Shown: in pieces, positions 37,459-47,256 of the stretch
Layout: every line of letters starts with the position of its first letter
Numbering within the stretch: the first letter of the stretch is position 1
Made by a program: the position numbers and the translations under genes
The notes under the pieces: generated by a model
Database searches by the model: none
What the model was told of the DNA's origin: nothing
What the model saw: only the letters and a program-made list of their open reading frames with translations
Origin: Tunturiibacter gelidiferens
Lineage (GTDB): Bacteria; Acidobacteriota; Terriglobia; Terriglobales; Acidobacteriaceae
NCBI RefSeq assembly: GCF_014201335.1
Contig: NZ_JACHEB010000004.1
Location: 248,001 to 312,000 of the forward strand
DNA: 64,000 bases
Reading direction: 5' to 3'

Positions 37459-38526
37459 CTAAATTTGCCCTAGAGATTGGTTGGTGCGGGCGTGCCAGAT
37501 GTCGAGAAGGCTGGTGGCGATGCTGAAGATGACCGGACCAAGGATGATGCCGAGGGGGCCGAAGACCGCGATGCCGCCGAGGATGGTGATGAGAATGATG
37601 GCGGTGTGTGCGCGCAGGTGGCCGCCGATGAGGATGGGGTAGAGAATATTGTCGATGGTGCTGACGATGAGTCCGCCCCATATGACGAGGAGAGCAGCCT
37701 TGCCCCAATGGCCGTTGAGGCCGAGGTAGGTGGCGATGGGTCCCCAGACGAGGAAGGCGCCGAAGGCGGGGATCATGGCGAAGGCGGTGAGGGTGGTGGC
37801 CCAGAGTAGGACACCGGGGACGCCGAGCACCCAGAAGGCTAGACCGGCGAGAACTCCCTGGACGAGAGCGATGACGAGGCGGCCGAGGAAGGTGGCGTAG
37901 ATGGTGTCGTCGACGCGATTGAGGAGTTCCGCGGTCTCGTCTTCGCGGAGGGGGATAAGGGCGCGGAGGCCATCGAGCGCGACCTGGCGGTCGCGAAAGA
38001 GGAAGAAAAGAAGGAAGAGCATGACGACAAGCTCGGTGATGAAATGGATGGAGTTTGTGAGGATCACTGCGGCTTTCCCGCCCACATAGGTGGCGGTGGT
38101 GCGGGCGGCGGTGTTGACGTCGATGGAGGCGGAGAAGGCTTCGATGCGGTTGGCGAGGGCGGGATGGTTGCCGATGTAGTCGGTGATTAGATTTTGCGCG
38201 TTGGGGTTGCGAAGAGAGACGATGGCTTTGAGGGCATGTTCACTCAGTTCCTGCATGAGAAAGAAGCCGGGGACGATGACCGCGAGGATGACGAGGATGA
38301 GGGCGACGACGGCGCAGAGGGTGCGGTTGGGAATGCGGGCGGAGAGCCAGTTGTAGGGGACTTCTGTGACGACGGCGAGGACGATGGCTCCGACGATGGC
38401 GGTGAAGAAGGGCTGGAGGATGAAGCCGCAGAGGATCAGAATGCCGATGGTGAGAAGGAAGAGAGTGATCTGCCTCCAGGGTGGGTCTTCTCGATCTTTT
38501 CTTCTGTCTTCTCGGCCTACTTGCAT
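37459..38526 (-). CDS. AI-2E family transporter (putative permease)
   Basis: A 355-aa membrane protein with about eight helices. Typical family segments: WRQITLFLLTIGILILCGFILQPFFTAIVGAIVLAVVTEVPY, the extracytoplasmic middle (NLITDYIGNHPALANRIEAF), FLGRLVIALVQGVLAGLAFWVLGVPGVLLWATTLTAFAMIPAFGAFLVWGP, and DNILYPILIGGHLRAHTAIILITILGGIAVFGPLGIILGPVIFSI. Members export or import varied small molecules; an autoinducer role should not be assumed from the name. Minus strand, with the hairpin at 37133 as its likely terminator. Confidence 0.9.
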   Translation of the reverse strand: MQVGREDRRKDREDPPWRQITLFLLTIGILILCGFILQPFFTAIVGAIVLAVVTEVPYNWLSARIPNRTLCAVVALILVILAVIVPGFFLMQELSEHALKAIVSLRNPNAQNLITDYIGNHPALANRIEAFSASIDVNTAARTTATYVGGKAAVILTNSIHFITELVVMLFLLFFLFRDRQVALDGLRALIPLREDETAELLNRVDDTIYATFLGRLVIALVQGVLAGLAFWVLGVPGVLLWATTLTAFAMIPAFGAFLVWGPIATYLGLNGHWGKAALLVIWGGLIVSTIDNILYPILIGGHLRAHTAIILITILGGIAVFGPLGIILGPVIFSIATSLLDIWHARTNQSLGQI

Positions 38527-38639
38527 GTGGGTAGTGCTCTCCGATGGTCTTTGTTCGATGCGTGTCTGTTATGGGGCGAGACTAGAATACGTGCTCGCTG
38601 GTTGATTTTGTTCTGTGAATCGATGAGGAGGTTCGGCCT

Positions 38640-38921
38640 ATGGTGCATCTGGAACCGTGGCTTGCGGTGGGTGTGTTGGTGTCCACTGCGGCTACGGACG
38701 CGGTTTATGTGATGTTCAATGCGGCGGTGTCGTCGCAGAGACGGTTGCCGGCGGCTACCTGGAGTAGTGTCTGGTATTTGTTGTCGGCATTTGCGGTGAT
38801 CAGTTATACGAAGAACTGGGTGTATGTTTGCTTTGCTGCTGTGGGGTCGTGGATTGGGGCTTATGTGTCGATGACGGTGTTGCGGCGGGCTAAAGGGCCT
38901 CGGGGGCCAGAGGCTGTTTGA
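38640..38921 (+). CDS. Small membrane protein of unknown function, 93 aa
   Basis: A 93-aa hydrophobic protein with three predicted helices (LAVGVLVSTAATDAVYVMFNAAV, ATWSSVWYLLSAFAVISY, NWVYVCFAAVGSWIGAYVSMTVL) and a basic tail. The start ATG at 38640 follows GATGAGGAGGTTCGGCCT, which has a strong Shine-Dalgarno. I recognise no named family with certainty. It stands alone, divergent from the AI-2E family gene and convergent with the glycosylase gene. Confidence 0.7.
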   Translation: MVHLEPWLAVGVLVSTAATDAVYVMFNAAVSSQRRLPAATWSSVWYLLSAFAVISYTKNWVYVCFAAVGSWIGAYVSMTVLRRAKGPRGPEAV

Positions 38922-39000
38922 TTTGTGGATGTGTTGAAACCGTAGGTTCCTCCGCTGCAGGGCGGAACGACAAATGGACAGGCAACGGCAAGAGTAACGA

Positions 39001-39045
39001 CAACAGCAGATCCCCTTCGGGGATGACAGCAAGAAAAGCAACGGC
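39001..39045. repeat. REP-like hairpin repeat, copy B
   Basis: CAACAGCAG, then the perfect hairpin ATCCCC-TTC-GGGGAT (39010-39024), then GACAGCAAGAAAAGCAACGGC. It aligns with copy A at 37335-37385 and lies in the convergent gap before the glycosylase gene's 3' end. Confidence 0.65.
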
Positions 39046-39088
39046 GACGGCAAAGACAACTGAAAAAGCGATGGGAATGGCTAGCTGG

Positions 39089-39988
39089 CTAGCGTTTTTT
39101 GAGCGCTTCGAGTTCGTCGAGTGTGCGAGGCCAGTCTTTGCCCAGGAGGCGGGAGAGACTGCGGTCGGCGAGGACCTTGCCGTTGGTCTGGCATTGGGCG
39201 CAGTAGTTGGTTTCGTTGTCGGCGTAGCGGATGCGCTGGATGGGCTGGCCGCAGGTGGAGCAGGGTTGTCCGAAGCGACCGTGGACGGCCATGTCTTTGC
39301 GGAAGGCTGTGACTTTTTCGGGGAAGGCCTGGGCGGCTTCGGCATTGAGGCGATCGATCCAGAGAGTAAGCGTATCGCGGGTGGCGGTGAAGAGGCGCTG
39401 CCATTGGGCAGGATCCATCTTCGCGGTTTGCTGGATCGGTGAGAGCTGGGCGGCGTGGAGGATCTCGTCGGAGTAGGCGTTGCCGATGCCAGAGAGAATG
39501 CGCGGGTCGGTGAGAGCTCGCTTCAGGGTGCGGTTTTCGGTGGTAAGGGCGGTGCGGAAGCCTTCGAGGTCGGTGGCGAAGACGTCGATTCCGCCGGGGT
39601 CTATTTCTTGTCCGGCGGCTTCGTTGGCGAAGAGATGGAGGGAGGCTCGGCGCTTGGAGCCTGCTTCGGTGAGGACGAGGGAGCCGTTGGGGAAGTCGAA
39701 GGCGGCGAGGTTGTTGCGGCCTCCGAGCTTTGCGCCGAGAGGGCGCCAGTGGAGGCGGCCGGCGATCATGAGGTGAAGGACGAGCCAGAGGCCGTTATCG
39801 AACTCGAAGACGATACGCTTGCCGATGCGGTGCAGGGCGCGGATGGTGTGGTTTTCGATCTCTTCGATGCGGGGCTGGACGGTGCGGAGGAGGAAGGGGC
39901 TGGCGATGCGAAGGTGGGTTAGCGGCTGGCTTACGATGCGCGGGGCGAGGGCGGAGAGGTAGGCGGTGATGTCGGGTAGTTCCGGCAT
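39089..39988 (-). CDS. Fpg/Nei family DNA glycosylase
   Basis: A 299-aa base-excision repair enzyme. The processed N-terminus MPELPDI provides the catalytic proline and glutamate. Also visible are the conserved lysine region FEFDNGLWLVLHLMIAGRLHWR, the helix-two-turn-helix LSGIGNAYSDEILHAAQLSP, and a C-terminal zinc finger CSTCGQPIQRIRYADNETNYCAQCQ. MPELPD rather than MPELPE, and DNETNYCAQC rather than the usual RGTHFCPxCQ, place it in a divergent Fpg/Nei subgroup. The preferred lesion (8-oxoG or oxidised pyrimidine) is uncertain. The sulfurtransferase gene ends on the same strand 33 bp upstream of its start. Confidence 0.9.
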   Translation of the reverse strand: MPELPDITAYLSALAPRIVSQPLTHLRIASPFLLRTVQPRIEEIENHTIRALHRIGKRIVFEFDNGLWLVLHLMIAGRLHWRPLGAKLGGRNNLAAFDFPNGSLVLTEAGSKRRASLHLFANEAAGQEIDPGGIDVFATDLEGFRTALTTENRTLKRALTDPRILSGIGNAYSDEILHAAQLSPIQQTAKMDPAQWQRLFTATRDTLTLWIDRLNAEAAQAFPEKVTAFRKDMAVHGRFGQPCSTCGQPIQRIRYADNETNYCAQCQTNGKVLADRSLSRLLGKDWPRTLDELEALKKR

Positions 39989-40021
39989 GTGTTTGGAGAG
40001 ATGATAACGATTGCGGCGGGA

Positions 40022-40861
40022 TTAGCTGCTTTTTTCTATGACTGAGTCGGGGTGTTGGGCGTACTCGGCCCAGGAGCCGTCGTAGAGGGTTACGTTTTGT
40101 GCGCCGGCTACTTCAAGGCTTAGGGCGACGACTGCCGCGGTGACGCCGGAGCCGCACGTGGTGGTGATTGGCTGCTGTAGGTCTACGTTTTTGGCGGCGA
40201 AGTATTCGCGGAGTTTTTCGGCTGGTTTGAGGTGGCTGTCTTCGACGAGGTCGGTGAAGGGCGTGCTGGTGGCGCCGGGCATGTGACCGGAGCTTAGGCC
40301 GGGACGGGGCTCGGGTGCGGTGCCGTTGAAGCGTGCGGCGGATCGGGCGTCGAGGACTTGCTGGTGGTGGGCGAGTCGGTCTTTGAGTTGGGGAAGGTCT
40401 GCTACGGCGTTGCGGTTGAGGTTGGCGTGGAAGGCGGCTGGGGTGCGATGGACGGGGCCGGAATCGGTGGGGAGGCCGGAGTCTATCCATGTGCGGAGGC
40501 TGCCGTTGAGGACGTAAACGTGTTGGGCGCCGAAGGTGCGGAGCATCCACCAGGCGCGGGGGGCGGAGAAGACGCCGTGCTGCTCGTAGATGACGATGGT
40601 GCTGGTGTCGGAGACGCCGAGGGCGGACATGCTGCGGGAGAAGTTCTCGGGTGTGGGGAGCATGTGCGGGAGTGGTGTGGTGTGGTCGGAGAGAGCTTCG
40701 ATGTCGAAGAAGAGTGCGCCGGGGATGTGATGCTCGAGGTAACGGGCGCGGGTGTCAACCGGGGGGGTGACGCCGACGGGTGGGAGGGTGGCGTCGAGGA
40801 CGACGATCGAGGGGTCTTCGAGGCGGGCGGCGAGCCAGGAGGGGGCGACGAAAGGGTTCAT
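40022..40861 (-). CDS. Sulfurtransferase, tandem rhodanese (3-mercaptopyruvate/thiosulfate type)
   Basis: A 279-aa protein of two rhodanese domains. The N-terminal domain has IVVLDATLPP, RARYLEHHIPGALFFDIEALSDHTTPLPHMLPTPENF and VIYEQHGVFSAPRAWWMLRTFGAQHVYVLNGS. The C-terminal domain has QVLDARSAARFNGT, GHMPGATSTPF and the active-site loop TTCGSGVTAA. The CGSGVT loop is the form found in E. coli SseA-type 3-mercaptopyruvate sulfurtransferases. Probably cytoplasmic. It may be cotranscribed with the downstream glycosylase. Confidence 0.9.
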   Translation of the reverse strand: MNPFVAPSWLAARLEDPSIVVLDATLPPVGVTPPVDTRARYLEHHIPGALFFDIEALSDHTTPLPHMLPTPENFSRSMSALGVSDTSTIVIYEQHGVFSAPRAWWMLRTFGAQHVYVLNGSLRTWIDSGLPTDSGPVHRTPAAFHANLNRNAVADLPQLKDRLAHHQQVLDARSAARFNGTAPEPRPGLSSGHMPGATSTPFTDLVEDSHLKPAEKLREYFAAKNVDLQQPITTTCGSGVTAAVVALSLEVAGAQNVTLYDGSWAEYAQHPDSVIEKSS

Positions 40862-41149
40862 GAAGATAGATTACTGTGTGCGCCAGAGAGGAAATGAGCG
40901 AGGTGGTGGGGCTGGCTATGTGAATGTGGGTCAGCGGTTGGAGGAGTATCTTGGAATGTCTTTGCACATTTGCATGCAACTGTGTGCAGGGAAGCCTGCG
41001 TGATTCGCTTTGCAATTATGCATTCGAATGCATGAAGCCATTTCGACGCAGCGAGTTGCACTGGTTGGCGCTCGTTCGCGTCGGTGGATTTTCTTTGGCT
41101 GGCTAATTGCCTTTAGAAGGTCGTTCGACGTGACTCTCGAGGTAAAACG
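40862..41149. promoter_or_regulatory. Divergent control region rich in TGCA palindromes
   Basis: Between the sulfurtransferase (minus) and the PEP-CTERM gene (plus). It contains TTGCATGCAA at 40970-40979 and the perfect 16-bp palindrome ATGCATTCGAATGCAT at 41018-41033. It also holds an outer inverted repeat GCACA (near 40964) / TGTGTGC (near 40981). These could be operator sites for one dimeric regulator. No -35/-10 pair was fixed. Confidence 0.4.
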
Positions 41150-41707
41150 ATGAAAAGAATTTTGTCTATCTTTGCGGTGGGAGTGCTTTCTCTATCTGCG
41201 CATACGGTTCTCGCTGACGGCATCGGTACATCGGTCACCGGGTCTCTTGCGTTCAGTGGAATGCCGATCAACTTCTTTGATGCTGCAAACGGGGGGGTTC
41301 CTAATGGCTTTGGCAACCATGCGGGGACAAAGGTGGCCATAGGCTCCGAGACTGAATTCGGATATAGCGACGCGGCTAATTTGGATACCGCGAATTTTAC
41401 TGGCTCGACCCTCACTCTCACGGACACGGGATTTCGTGACGGCCAGGCTCCGTTTGAAATGAAATTTACAGACACCGACTTTAAGGACTTTTCGCTGATA
41501 TCGAATGGTCTGGGTGTGAATTTTTCGTTTGCGGGAGATACGCTGACGGTCAAGTTCGCTGGTGGGGATTTCACGGGTAAAGAAACGACTGTGCTGTCCT
41601 ATGCTCTCAATCAAACCGGCGTGACTCCAGAGCCCGGGACGTTGGCTCTGCTGGGAACCGGGATGCTCGCAGCTGCGGGCGTTGTCCGCAAAAGATTGTT
41701 TGCTTAG
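41150..41707 (+). CDS. PEP-CTERM sorting domain protein
   Basis: A 185-aa secreted protein. It has a signal peptide (MKRILSIFAVGVLSLSAHTVLA), a beta-rich body of about 135 residues with Gly/Asn/Thr-rich strands (TGSLAFSGMPINFFDA, GSTLTLTDTGFRDG, LGVNFSFAGDTLTVKFAGGDF), and the C-terminal tripartite signal TPEPGTLALLGTGMLAAAGVVRKRLFA: a PEP motif, a helix and basic residues. Family knowledge says it is processed by an exosortase, which is not in the window, and released or anchored at the surface, often with exopolysaccharide. The role of the body is unknown. A terminator follows. Confidence 0.88.
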   Translation: MKRILSIFAVGVLSLSAHTVLADGIGTSVTGSLAFSGMPINFFDAANGGVPNGFGNHAGTKVAIGSETEFGYSDAANLDTANFTGSTLTLTDTGFRDGQAPFEMKFTDTDFKDFSLISNGLGVNFSFAGDTLTVKFAGGDFTGKETTVLSYALNQTGVTPEPGTLALLGTGMLAAAGVVRKRLFA

Positions 41708-41732
41708 TCTCGCGTGACCAAATTATGGGGAG

Positions 41733-41761
41733 GAGCCGGGTGGCGAAGTCCGGCCTCTTTT
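41733..41761 (+). terminator. Intrinsic terminator of the PEP-CTERM gene
   Basis: GAGCCGG (41733-41739) pairs with CCGGCCTC (41750-41757, one bulge) around GTGGCGAAGT and is followed by TTTT at 41758-41761. It lies 26 bp after the stop codon. Confidence 0.6.
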
Positions 41762-41792
41762 GTCCAGGTCGACGTAGCTCCACTGAGAGCTG

Positions 41793-42938
41793 CTAGGACA
41801 GTTCCATTGCGAATTGTTGGGTGGGGTCGTAGGCGTTGGGTTTGGGTTCGGTGGAGAGGTCGAGGATGAGACGCTCGAGCACGAGCAGTTTGTTGGCGGG
41901 ACTGCTGCGGAGTTCGAGGTCTGCGCGGGCTACGAGCCGGATGGCGCGGGTGAGCTCGCGGCGGGATTTGTAGCGGCGTGCCTGCTTGATGAGGTCTTCG
42001 GCGGCGAAGGGAGGCATGCGGAAGCCCTGCCAGAGGACCTGCCAGATGGCTCGGGGATCGCGCACGTTTTTTTCCGAGATGATGAGCATCTGGCGGAAGG
42101 TGCGCGCGAGCATGTAGAGGTGGCCGATGGCCGCGTCTTCGCCACCGTCGGAGGCGTTGAGGAGACCGTGGAGGAGGAGGAGCGCGCGGGGGCGGTCCTT
42201 GGCGGAGATGGCGTCGGTGAGTTCGTAAAGAGAGCGCTGCTTCGCGGCGAGGACCATGGTTTCTACGTCGCCGAGGGTAACGCGGTTTTTCCCTTCGACG
42301 TAGAGGAGGAGCTTTTCGAACTCGCTCGCGATAAGCATCATGTCGGCGCCGAGGGAGTCGACAAGTTCGCGGGCGGCGTCGGGGTCAAACTTTACATTGC
42401 GGGATTCGGCGGACGTGGTGACCCATTTTATGGCGTCGTTTTCATCGACGCGGGCGAGCTCGACAGTGCCGCACCAGTCGCCTAACGTCTCGCGGATCTT
42501 TTCGAAGCGTTCTTTGTCTTGATAGTCCATCTTGCGGAGGTCGGTGGGGATGCGAAGATGGTCGGCGACGAAGAGAATGAGGGCCGAAGGATTGGGCGAT
42601 CGGAAGTAGGCGTCGATGGCGGAGAATTCTTCTTTTTTGCTGCCGCGACCGTAGAGAATTTTGAGGTTGCGGACGAAGAGGACCTGGAAAGGTGCCATGA
42701 GGGAAGGAGTCTGGGCGCGGTCGAGGACTTCAAAGATGCTGGTTTCGGCGAGGTCGAGGTCGTGGAGGCAGAAGTCGCGGGTGTCTTCGGGGGCGAGGGT
42801 GGCGAGGACGGCTTTGCGGCAGCGGTCGTAGAGGAAGACTTCGTCGCCGAGGAGGACGTAGGCGGGGCGGAGGGTAGCTGGGGAGGCGATCTCTGCGATG
42901 AATCGGTCGACGGAGGCGAAGGACTTGAGAGAGGCCAT
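41793..42938 (-). CDS. holA: DNA polymerase III subunit delta
   Basis: A 381-aa clamp-loader subunit. The N-terminal AAA+-like fold begins RPAYVLLGDEVFLYDRCRKAVLATL, then SLMAPFQVLFVRNLKILYG, ALILFVADHLRIPTDLRK and the lid region WVTTSAESRNVKFDPDAARELVDSLGADMMLIASEFEKLLLYV. The C-terminal helical collar includes SLYELTDAISAKDRPRALLLLHGLL and YKSRRELTRAIRLVARADLELRS. Delta opens the beta clamp for loading. Its start overlaps the lptE stop by one base, as in many bacteria where lptE and holA are adjacent. Confidence 0.92.
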   Translation of the reverse strand: MASLKSFASVDRFIAEIASPATLRPAYVLLGDEVFLYDRCRKAVLATLAPEDTRDFCLHDLDLAETSIFEVLDRAQTPSLMAPFQVLFVRNLKILYGRGSKKEEFSAIDAYFRSPNPSALILFVADHLRIPTDLRKMDYQDKERFEKIRETLGDWCGTVELARVDENDAIKWVTTSAESRNVKFDPDAARELVDSLGADMMLIASEFEKLLLYVEGKNRVTLGDVETMVLAAKQRSLYELTDAISAKDRPRALLLLHGLLNASDGGEDAAIGHLYMLARTFRQMLIISEKNVRDPRAIWQVLWQGFRMPPFAAEDLIKQARRYKSRRELTRAIRLVARADLELRSSPANKLLVLERLILDLSTEPKPNAYDPTQQFAMELS

Positions 42939-43447
42939 TAGAACGACTCCAGCATATCGCTTACGACGGCCTGGGCGAAGTCTTTTGCGACGCGGTAAAC
43001 GGCTTTGTTATCTTCCTGGATGAAACCGCTGAGGTCCTGGGTGGACTGGTACTGCTCGTGATAGATGAAGCCGTCGTTGCGATAGAGGACGTGACCGTCA
43101 TGGGCGGTGAGGAGAACTCTGGCGGTGATGGTGATGAGGTAGCTGGAGGACTGGCCCGTGGCCCCGTCGTAGGTGAGCGGCGCGACGGTCTGGCTGACGA
43201 TGGTGCCCTTGAGGGTGGCGTCAGCGGAGTCCGAGTCTGAGGTGAGAATGCGGTACTTGGTGCGGGTGTTGAGCTCGCGGATGGTGGCCTGGGTGAAGGC
43301 CATCTCAGTGTGGAAGGCTTGCGCGTTGGTGGCGAAGACCGGGACGGCGAGGGTGCGGACGCTGGCGGGGATGTTGGTCGCAGAGCCAGCCTGGTGGTAG
43401 CCGCAGCCGGCGAGCGTGAGGAGAAGGATCGGGGTTAGGAGGCGCAT
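42938..43447 (-). CDS. lptE: LPS-assembly lipoprotein LptE
   Basis: A 169-aa outer-membrane lipoprotein with lipobox LTLAGCG (cysteine near residue 15) and the family opening GCGYHQAGSATNIPASVRTLAVPVFATNAQAFHTEMAFTQATIREL. The middle RILTSDSDSADATLKGTIVSQ and the end VYRVAKDFAQAVVSDMLESF fit LptE. It works with LptD to insert lipopolysaccharide. First gene of the lptE-holA pair (1-bp overlap). The second phased hexamer array lies 117 bp upstream of its start. Confidence 0.88.
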   Translation of the reverse strand: MRLLTPILLLTLAGCGYHQAGSATNIPASVRTLAVPVFATNAQAFHTEMAFTQATIRELNTRTKYRILTSDSDSADATLKGTIVSQTVAPLTYDGATGQSSSYLITITARVLLTAHDGHVLYRNDGFIYHEQYQSTQDLSGFIQEDNKAVYRVAKDFAQAVVSDMLESF

Positions 43448-43563
43448 GCGTCTTGTTTCTATTGTCGCATTGGTGCGGTGGCGGGGTTTTTCTGCGGAAA
43501 AAAGTTGAACGGTGGAAAAGGGTTGTTTTTATTGGGAGTTTTTGGAAAAGACGTCTCCAAAAC

Positions 43564-43624
43564 GTGGTGTTTTGGTGGTGAGAACGTGGTGGAGTGCGTG
43601 GTGACTGTGGTGTTTTGGATGGTG
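43564..43624 (+). repeat. Array of six helically phased RTGGTG hexamers (copy 2)
   Basis: GTGGTG/ATGGTG hexamers begin at 43564, 43575, 43586, 43598, 43607 and 43619 (steps 11, 11, 12, 9 and 12 bp). The spacers resemble those of copy 1 (TTTTG, AGAAC, GAGTGC, TTTTGG). The array lies between lptE and the DUF4260 gene. Relative to the minus-strand gene downstream (lptE), the hexamers read CACCAY, the same polarity that copy 1 has toward queA. Confidence 0.7.
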
Positions 43625-43662
43625 AGTTTTGAGGCAAGAAAAATGTGACACGATTTTGAACT

Positions 43663-44028
43663 TTATTTTGAGGGGATGTGCTGGAGGTGAGTGTCTTTGA
43701 AGAAGGTCGGATATTTGAGTCCGAAGCCGAGGAGGCGGTCGATCGCAATGTGGGCGATCCAGATGAGCGCGATCGCTGAGGGGAGATGCCAGTGCTTGAT
43801 GTAACCGATTAGGAGCAAGATCAAGGGCAGGGTTAGGGTGTGTACGAGGTTGTAAGTTGCGGCTCCGAGGCGAACGTTGGCCAGGTAGCCTAGCATGAAG
43901 AGGTCGGGGGTAAGGAAGAGGATGGCGAAGAGAGGCCAGCTGTAGTGGAGATGCTGGTAGGCGACGATGGGGAGGATGAGGAGGGCGGCTTCCTCGATTC
44001 GCAGGAGGACAGGGGGCTGGGTGAGCAT
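43663..44028 (-). CDS. DUF4260 family membrane protein
   Basis: A 121-aa hydrophobic protein with about four helices: RIEEAALLILPIVAYQHLHYSWPLFAILFLTPDLFMLGYLANVRLGAATYNLVHTLTLPLILLLIGY, then SAIALIWIAHIAIDRLLGFGLKYPTFFKDTHLQHI. The PDLFMLGYL, YNLVHT and HIAIDRLLGFGLKYP.F.DTH blocks are those of DUF4260 (metal-ligand-like His/Asp in membrane helices). The function is unknown. Monocistronic. Confidence 0.88.
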   Translation of the reverse strand: MLTQPPVLLRIEEAALLILPIVAYQHLHYSWPLFAILFLTPDLFMLGYLANVRLGAATYNLVHTLTLPLILLLIGYIKHWHLPSAIALIWIAHIAIDRLLGFGLKYPTFFKDTHLQHIPSK

Positions 44029-44141
44029 ACGAGATTTTATACGTGATCACCAGGGATTCGGTGGTGCAGGGATGGACGGATTGCATCATACGGGCAGTAC
44101 GCAGAACGGAAGAACGACAAACCAGTTTTTAAGGACTTCCT

Positions 44142-45023
44142 ATGTATCACCATGTAAAGAAGCTGATGTATACGGTCAATATCGGGGAGCCGGATGTTCG
44201 TTTCGGCAACATGTTGCTGGAGCAGTTTGGCGGAGCGAACGGCGAGCTTGCAGCAGCGATGCAATATACGATTCAGGGGTGGAACTGTGTCGACGATCTA
44301 GGGCGGAGAGATCTGCTGTTGGATATCGGGACGGAGGAGTTGAGCCATCTGGAGGTTGTCGGTGCGTTGATTCGAATGCACCTGGCACCTCTGAAGACGA
44401 ATCGTGAGGCTGCGGAGGCTGATCCGCTGGTGACGATCGCAGGCGGTGGCGGCGTTGGGCTGTTCGATTCGATGGGGAACGCTTGGACCGCGAACTACCT
44501 GAAGATTACCGGTGAGCTGGATGTAGATCTGCGAAGCAACATCGCGGCCGAGGCTCGAGCGAAGATTGTGTATGAGCGGTTGATCGACCATACCGACGAT
44601 CCAGGATCGATTGATACGCTGCAGTTCTTGATGACTCGCGAGATTACACACATGAAGGCGTTTCAGGCGGCGCTGGATAGCATCGAGAAGACTCCTTTCT
44701 CGGTAGGGTTGTTGAAGCCGACGCCGGGGATTGTGGACGAGTACTTCAACGGATCCACTGGTGATGGCAGTGAGGGGGAGACGGATATGCATGGACCGTG
44801 GACCTCGTCGTTTGGCCTGCATCCGGTGGAGTCGCAGATGAACGGTGGCAAGGGTCTTTCGGTTGGCGATATCGACGGGAAGATCAATGGCGAAGACAGA
44901 GGCAAGCAGGATGAGGCACAGAAGGCTACGACCTCAGTGGCTGATGAAGCTCTTGGTAAGCAGCTTGCCGGCGTTGGAAGTAATGGGCATGGATCGAGCC
45001 GGAGTTCGCGGACTCGGGAGTAA
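44142..45023 (+). CDS. Manganese catalase
   Basis: A 293-aa non-heme catalase that dismutates hydrogen peroxide at a dimanganese site. Ligand motifs are in order: GNMLLEQFGGANGELAAAMQY (first Glu, near 28), IGTEELSHLEVVGALI (Glu/His, near 65-70), AEARAKIVYERLIDHTDDPG (Glu, near 145) and LMTREITHMKAFQAAL (Glu/His, near 175). The segment PLVTIAGGGGVGLFDSMGNAWTANY is typical. The tail of about 80 residues is Gly/Ser-rich and likely disordered. A leader with AAGGACTT precedes the ATG. Probably cytoplasmic oxidative-stress defence. Confidence 0.93.
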   Translation: MYHHVKKLMYTVNIGEPDVRFGNMLLEQFGGANGELAAAMQYTIQGWNCVDDLGRRDLLLDIGTEELSHLEVVGALIRMHLAPLKTNREAAEADPLVTIAGGGGVGLFDSMGNAWTANYLKITGELDVDLRSNIAAEARAKIVYERLIDHTDDPGSIDTLQFLMTREITHMKAFQAALDSIEKTPFSVGLLKPTPGIVDEYFNGSTGDGSEGETDMHGPWTSSFGLHPVESQMNGGKGLSVGDIDGKINGEDRGKQDEAQKATTSVADEALGKQLAGVGSNGHGSSRSSRTRE

Positions 45024-45107
45024 AGGCAACGGCGTGCTGCGCGCACGGCGCGATCTGCCATCGAGGCTGGCGCGCCTTCGGCGCCTTTTGGTGGAGTTGA
45101 GGAAAAG

Positions 45108-45136
45108 GAAATGGCAGCCTTTGTGGCTGCCATTTC
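45108..45136. terminator. Bidirectional terminator between Mn-catalase and ftsH
   Basis: GAAATGGCAGCC (45108-45119) and GGCTGCCATTTC (45125-45136) form a perfect 12-bp stem with a 5-nt loop, between two converging genes. T-rich sequence follows on the plus side (TTGGTTGATTGTTTG) and CTTTTCC follows on the minus side. Confidence 0.7.
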
Positions 45137-45163
45137 TTGGTTGATTGTTTGTTTTCGAGTTTG

Positions 45164-47086
<1,923 letters not shown>

Positions 47087-47152
47087 GCGAATTTCCTCAT
47101 TTTTTTTCTAGTCTGCAGCTGCCTCGAAATCGACTGGCACTTGTCAGACAGA

Positions 47153-47170
47153 GTCTTCGCTAGCGAAGAC
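47153..47170. promoter_or_regulatory. Perfect 18-bp palindrome in the ftsH leader
   Basis: GTCTTCGCTAGCGAAGAC is its own reverse complement. It lies 67 bp upstream of the ftsH start and about 50 bp downstream of the predicted transcription start. It could bind a dimeric regulator or form an mRNA stem; no T-tract follows. Confidence 0.45.
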
Positions 47171-47227
47171 GTACTACGGTTAGACGGCGGCTGTGAGGGA
47201 AGGTCCTGTGCTGGTGGGGTATTCCTG

Positions 47228-47256
47228 ATTGTCAGCAAAAACCCTGCCTCGGTCAA
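47228..47256 (-). promoter_or_regulatory. Candidate sigma-70 promoter for ftsH
   Basis: On the minus strand TTGACC (47256-47251) and GACAAT (47233-47228) are separated by exactly 17 bp; they match the -35 and -10 consensus at 5/6 and 4/6. Predicted start near 47221, leaving a leader of about 135 nt. Confidence 0.4.
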
